Part shown: in pieces, positions 63,201 to 64,000 of the stretch
Layout: each line of letters starts with the position of its first letter
How positions within the stretch are numbered: position 1 is the stretch's first letter
Made by a program: the position numbers and the translations under genes
The notes under the pieces: generated by a model
Seen by the model: only the letters and a program-made list of their open reading frames with translations
Told to the model about the DNA's origin: nothing
Database searches by the model: none
Assembly (NCBI RefSeq): GCF_014805625.2
Contig: NW_023998497.1
Span: 1 to 64,000 of the forward strand
Source: Glossina fuscipes
Lineage: Eukaryota; Arthropoda; Insecta; Diptera; Glossinidae
Length of the DNA stretch: 64,000 nt
Reading direction: 5' to 3'

Positions 63201-64000
63201 GATTTAGATTCATTTTCTGAACCGATCTAAGCTTGTCCGTCCGATTTTCTTTTGTTCAACCTTTGGGATGTTTTGATGAAATTTGGAGCACTACACCAAG
63301 GGCAAACGCTGTTAAAAGTCATTCGTATCGGACCAGTTTTCCAAACGCTTTTCATGTGACGCTTCATTTTGAGAAGTCATTGTATATTGCTTCAGTGTTT
63401 TTACTTGTTTAACACCTTAATTAAATTTTAAGGGAGGACAACGTGATACTGAACCTTAAGGAAATGAAACACTTCGTGCTGCCCTCCAAGGTCGTAACAT
63501 ATATTTTTTCCAAACAAATGAAACGAAGTAGCGAGGGTTTCTCGCTACAGCGCTCTTAGCTCAGTTTTTCATGCGGCAAACTATTTTAATGCCAGGCTTA
63601 CTGTAATGGATGATTTTTTGCTTCTTGTGGTAATTTTTTACCTGAATGTTTTATTTATATATTTTTATAGATATGCGGCATATTGTTGATAGTGTTCGGA
63701 GCCTTGCTCTTCACCAACATTCATACAGTTGAAGATTTTGCCGAGGCTTTGAAGACACAACAAGTACCCATCACTTTGATCGTTTTGGGCGTCGTAATAT
63801 TATTGATATCTTGGTTTGGTTGTTGCGGAGCCATACGTGAAAGTTACTGCATGTCTATGACGGTAGGATTTACAATTTTCCCAAGTGTAAAATGGAAAGA
63901 AACGCGAAATCTTTTATTTCTTCCAGTATTCTGTTCTATTGTTCGTGTTAATGATCGGTCAATTGGTTCTGGTGACATACATGTGGTTGAATAAGGATAA
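57481..64000 (+). CDS. Tetraspanin (Tsp42E-like), 5' part, runs off the window
   Basis: Exon 1 (57481-57540) reads MSCGMSMVKYILFLFNLLCS, the tetraspanin N-terminus entering TM1, and ends at a TCG/GTGAGT donor. After a 6.1-kb intron, exon 2 (63671-63862) continues in phase: ICGILLIVFGALLFTNI, then the second TM (VPITLIVLGVVILLISW) and the FGCCGAIRESYCM motif typical of the TM2-TM3 loop. Exon 3 (63927 onwards) begins TM3: YSVLLFVLMIGQLVLVTYMW. Tetraspanins organise membrane microdomains and have two extracellular loops. The large loop with the CCG motif lies beyond the edge. The MSCG...MVKYILF start resembles the clustered Drosophila Tsp42E genes, by recollection. Confidence 0.9.
60180..60310. 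repeat. Compound TA microsatellites
   Basis: Several TA runs at about 60186-60200, 60236-60263 and 60291-60307 with ACATACATC/TACAAACAAATAC interruptions. Confidence 0.9.
60372..60596 (+). mobile_element. LINE ORF2 C-terminal fragment
   Basis: In one frame PVCPTCADAEENLEHARFNC, PRFVARGRPSC, ending LRRLDRQQV and a stop. The C..C.....E..EH..F.CPRF pattern is the CCHC tail of I/R1/Jockey-type LINEs. The following 150 bases (TGGCGAAGTAGTATC etc.) look like LINE 3' UTR. Confidence 0.75.
61865..61955 (-). mobile_element. tRNA-derived SINE, copy 5 (3' half only)
   Basis: AAAGAAATAAATTTCAGGAC and ACTAGCATCTACGACTATCG match the body of the other copies reversed. Box A and B are missing. Confidence 0.55.
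62840..63410 (+). repeat. Dispersed repeat family B, longest region
   Basis: CTTGTTATACCCAACGCCAC, CCTAGAAAGACTTGAGATGG, GATGAAATTTGGAGCAC and CATTTTGAGAAGTCATTG. A degenerate upstream partner (TTTGCAACATCCAAGAGGAA) begins at about 62820, so two copies may lie in tandem. Confidence 0.6.

Larger units (their letters stand above)
57541..63670 (+). other. Tetraspanin intron 1, repeat-filled
   Basis: It contains GACAGACGGACGG-type runs (about 58018-58200, minus-strand family B pieces), a LINE fragment, microsatellites, a SINE piece and a family B copy. No other gene was recognised. Confidence 0.6.

Overview
The window looks like nuclear DNA of a higher fly (Diptera, Schizophora; a calyptrate such as a tsetse or blowfly fits best, by inference). 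The evidence is AT-rich sequence with short GT-AG introns, fly-like Gps2, tetraspanin and vasa sequence, a piece of insect mitochondrial ND4, and many degenerate insect-type transposons. There is one 10-N assembly gap at 17029-17038.

Layout. 1-620 (-) is a broken GH18 chitinase exon. 1-9 kb is mostly repeats: a solo LTR with a perfect target-site duplication (2864-3299), a MITE with CAGTAAAA ends (5201-5624), a deleted P-like element (6.1-7.3 kb), and one arm of a long dispersed inverted repeat. 10.57-13.02 kb carries a striking SMC2 (condensin) paralogue. It has a nearly intact reading frame, no hinge, and degenerate ATPase motifs. A 99% identical 315-bp piece of it recurs at 15.1 kb. 14.4-14.9 kb holds an acidic frameshifted ORF. 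16.0-16.7 kb (-) holds a BRCA2-type exon with one BRC repeat, next to the gap. 18-22.3 kb is a graveyard of LTR-retroelement pieces (protease, RT scrap) fused to a MOV10-helicase-like fragment, plus a tRNA-derived SINE. 24.7-26.0 kb is a complete mariner with an intact transposase. 26.0-29.2 kb is a decayed P-superfamily transposon with a MADF-like segment. 29.2-31.7 kb is a mosaic: broken vasa (-), a polyQ gene fragment (+), more vasa (-), further exons (+), then a mitochondrial ND4 insertion. 36-37 kb (-) is an unrecognised multi-exon pseudogene.

From 40 kb the sequence becomes more ordinary. A six-exon Gps2 gene lies at 40215-41739 (+). A single-exon C3orf33-like gene lies at 56482-57210 (+). 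A tetraspanin gene starts at 57481 and runs off the right edge, with a 6.1-kb first intron. The spaces between them hold repeated ~250-350-bp segments, SINEs and microsatellites.

Only Gps2, the C3orf33-like gene, the tetraspanin, the mariner and perhaps the SMC2 paralogue look intact. The left 37 kb is notable for fragments of germline or chromosome-maintenance genes (SMC2, BRCA2, vasa, MOV10-like) among transposons. That could be heterochromatin, a sex or B chromosome, or a piRNA-producing locus. This is inference only.
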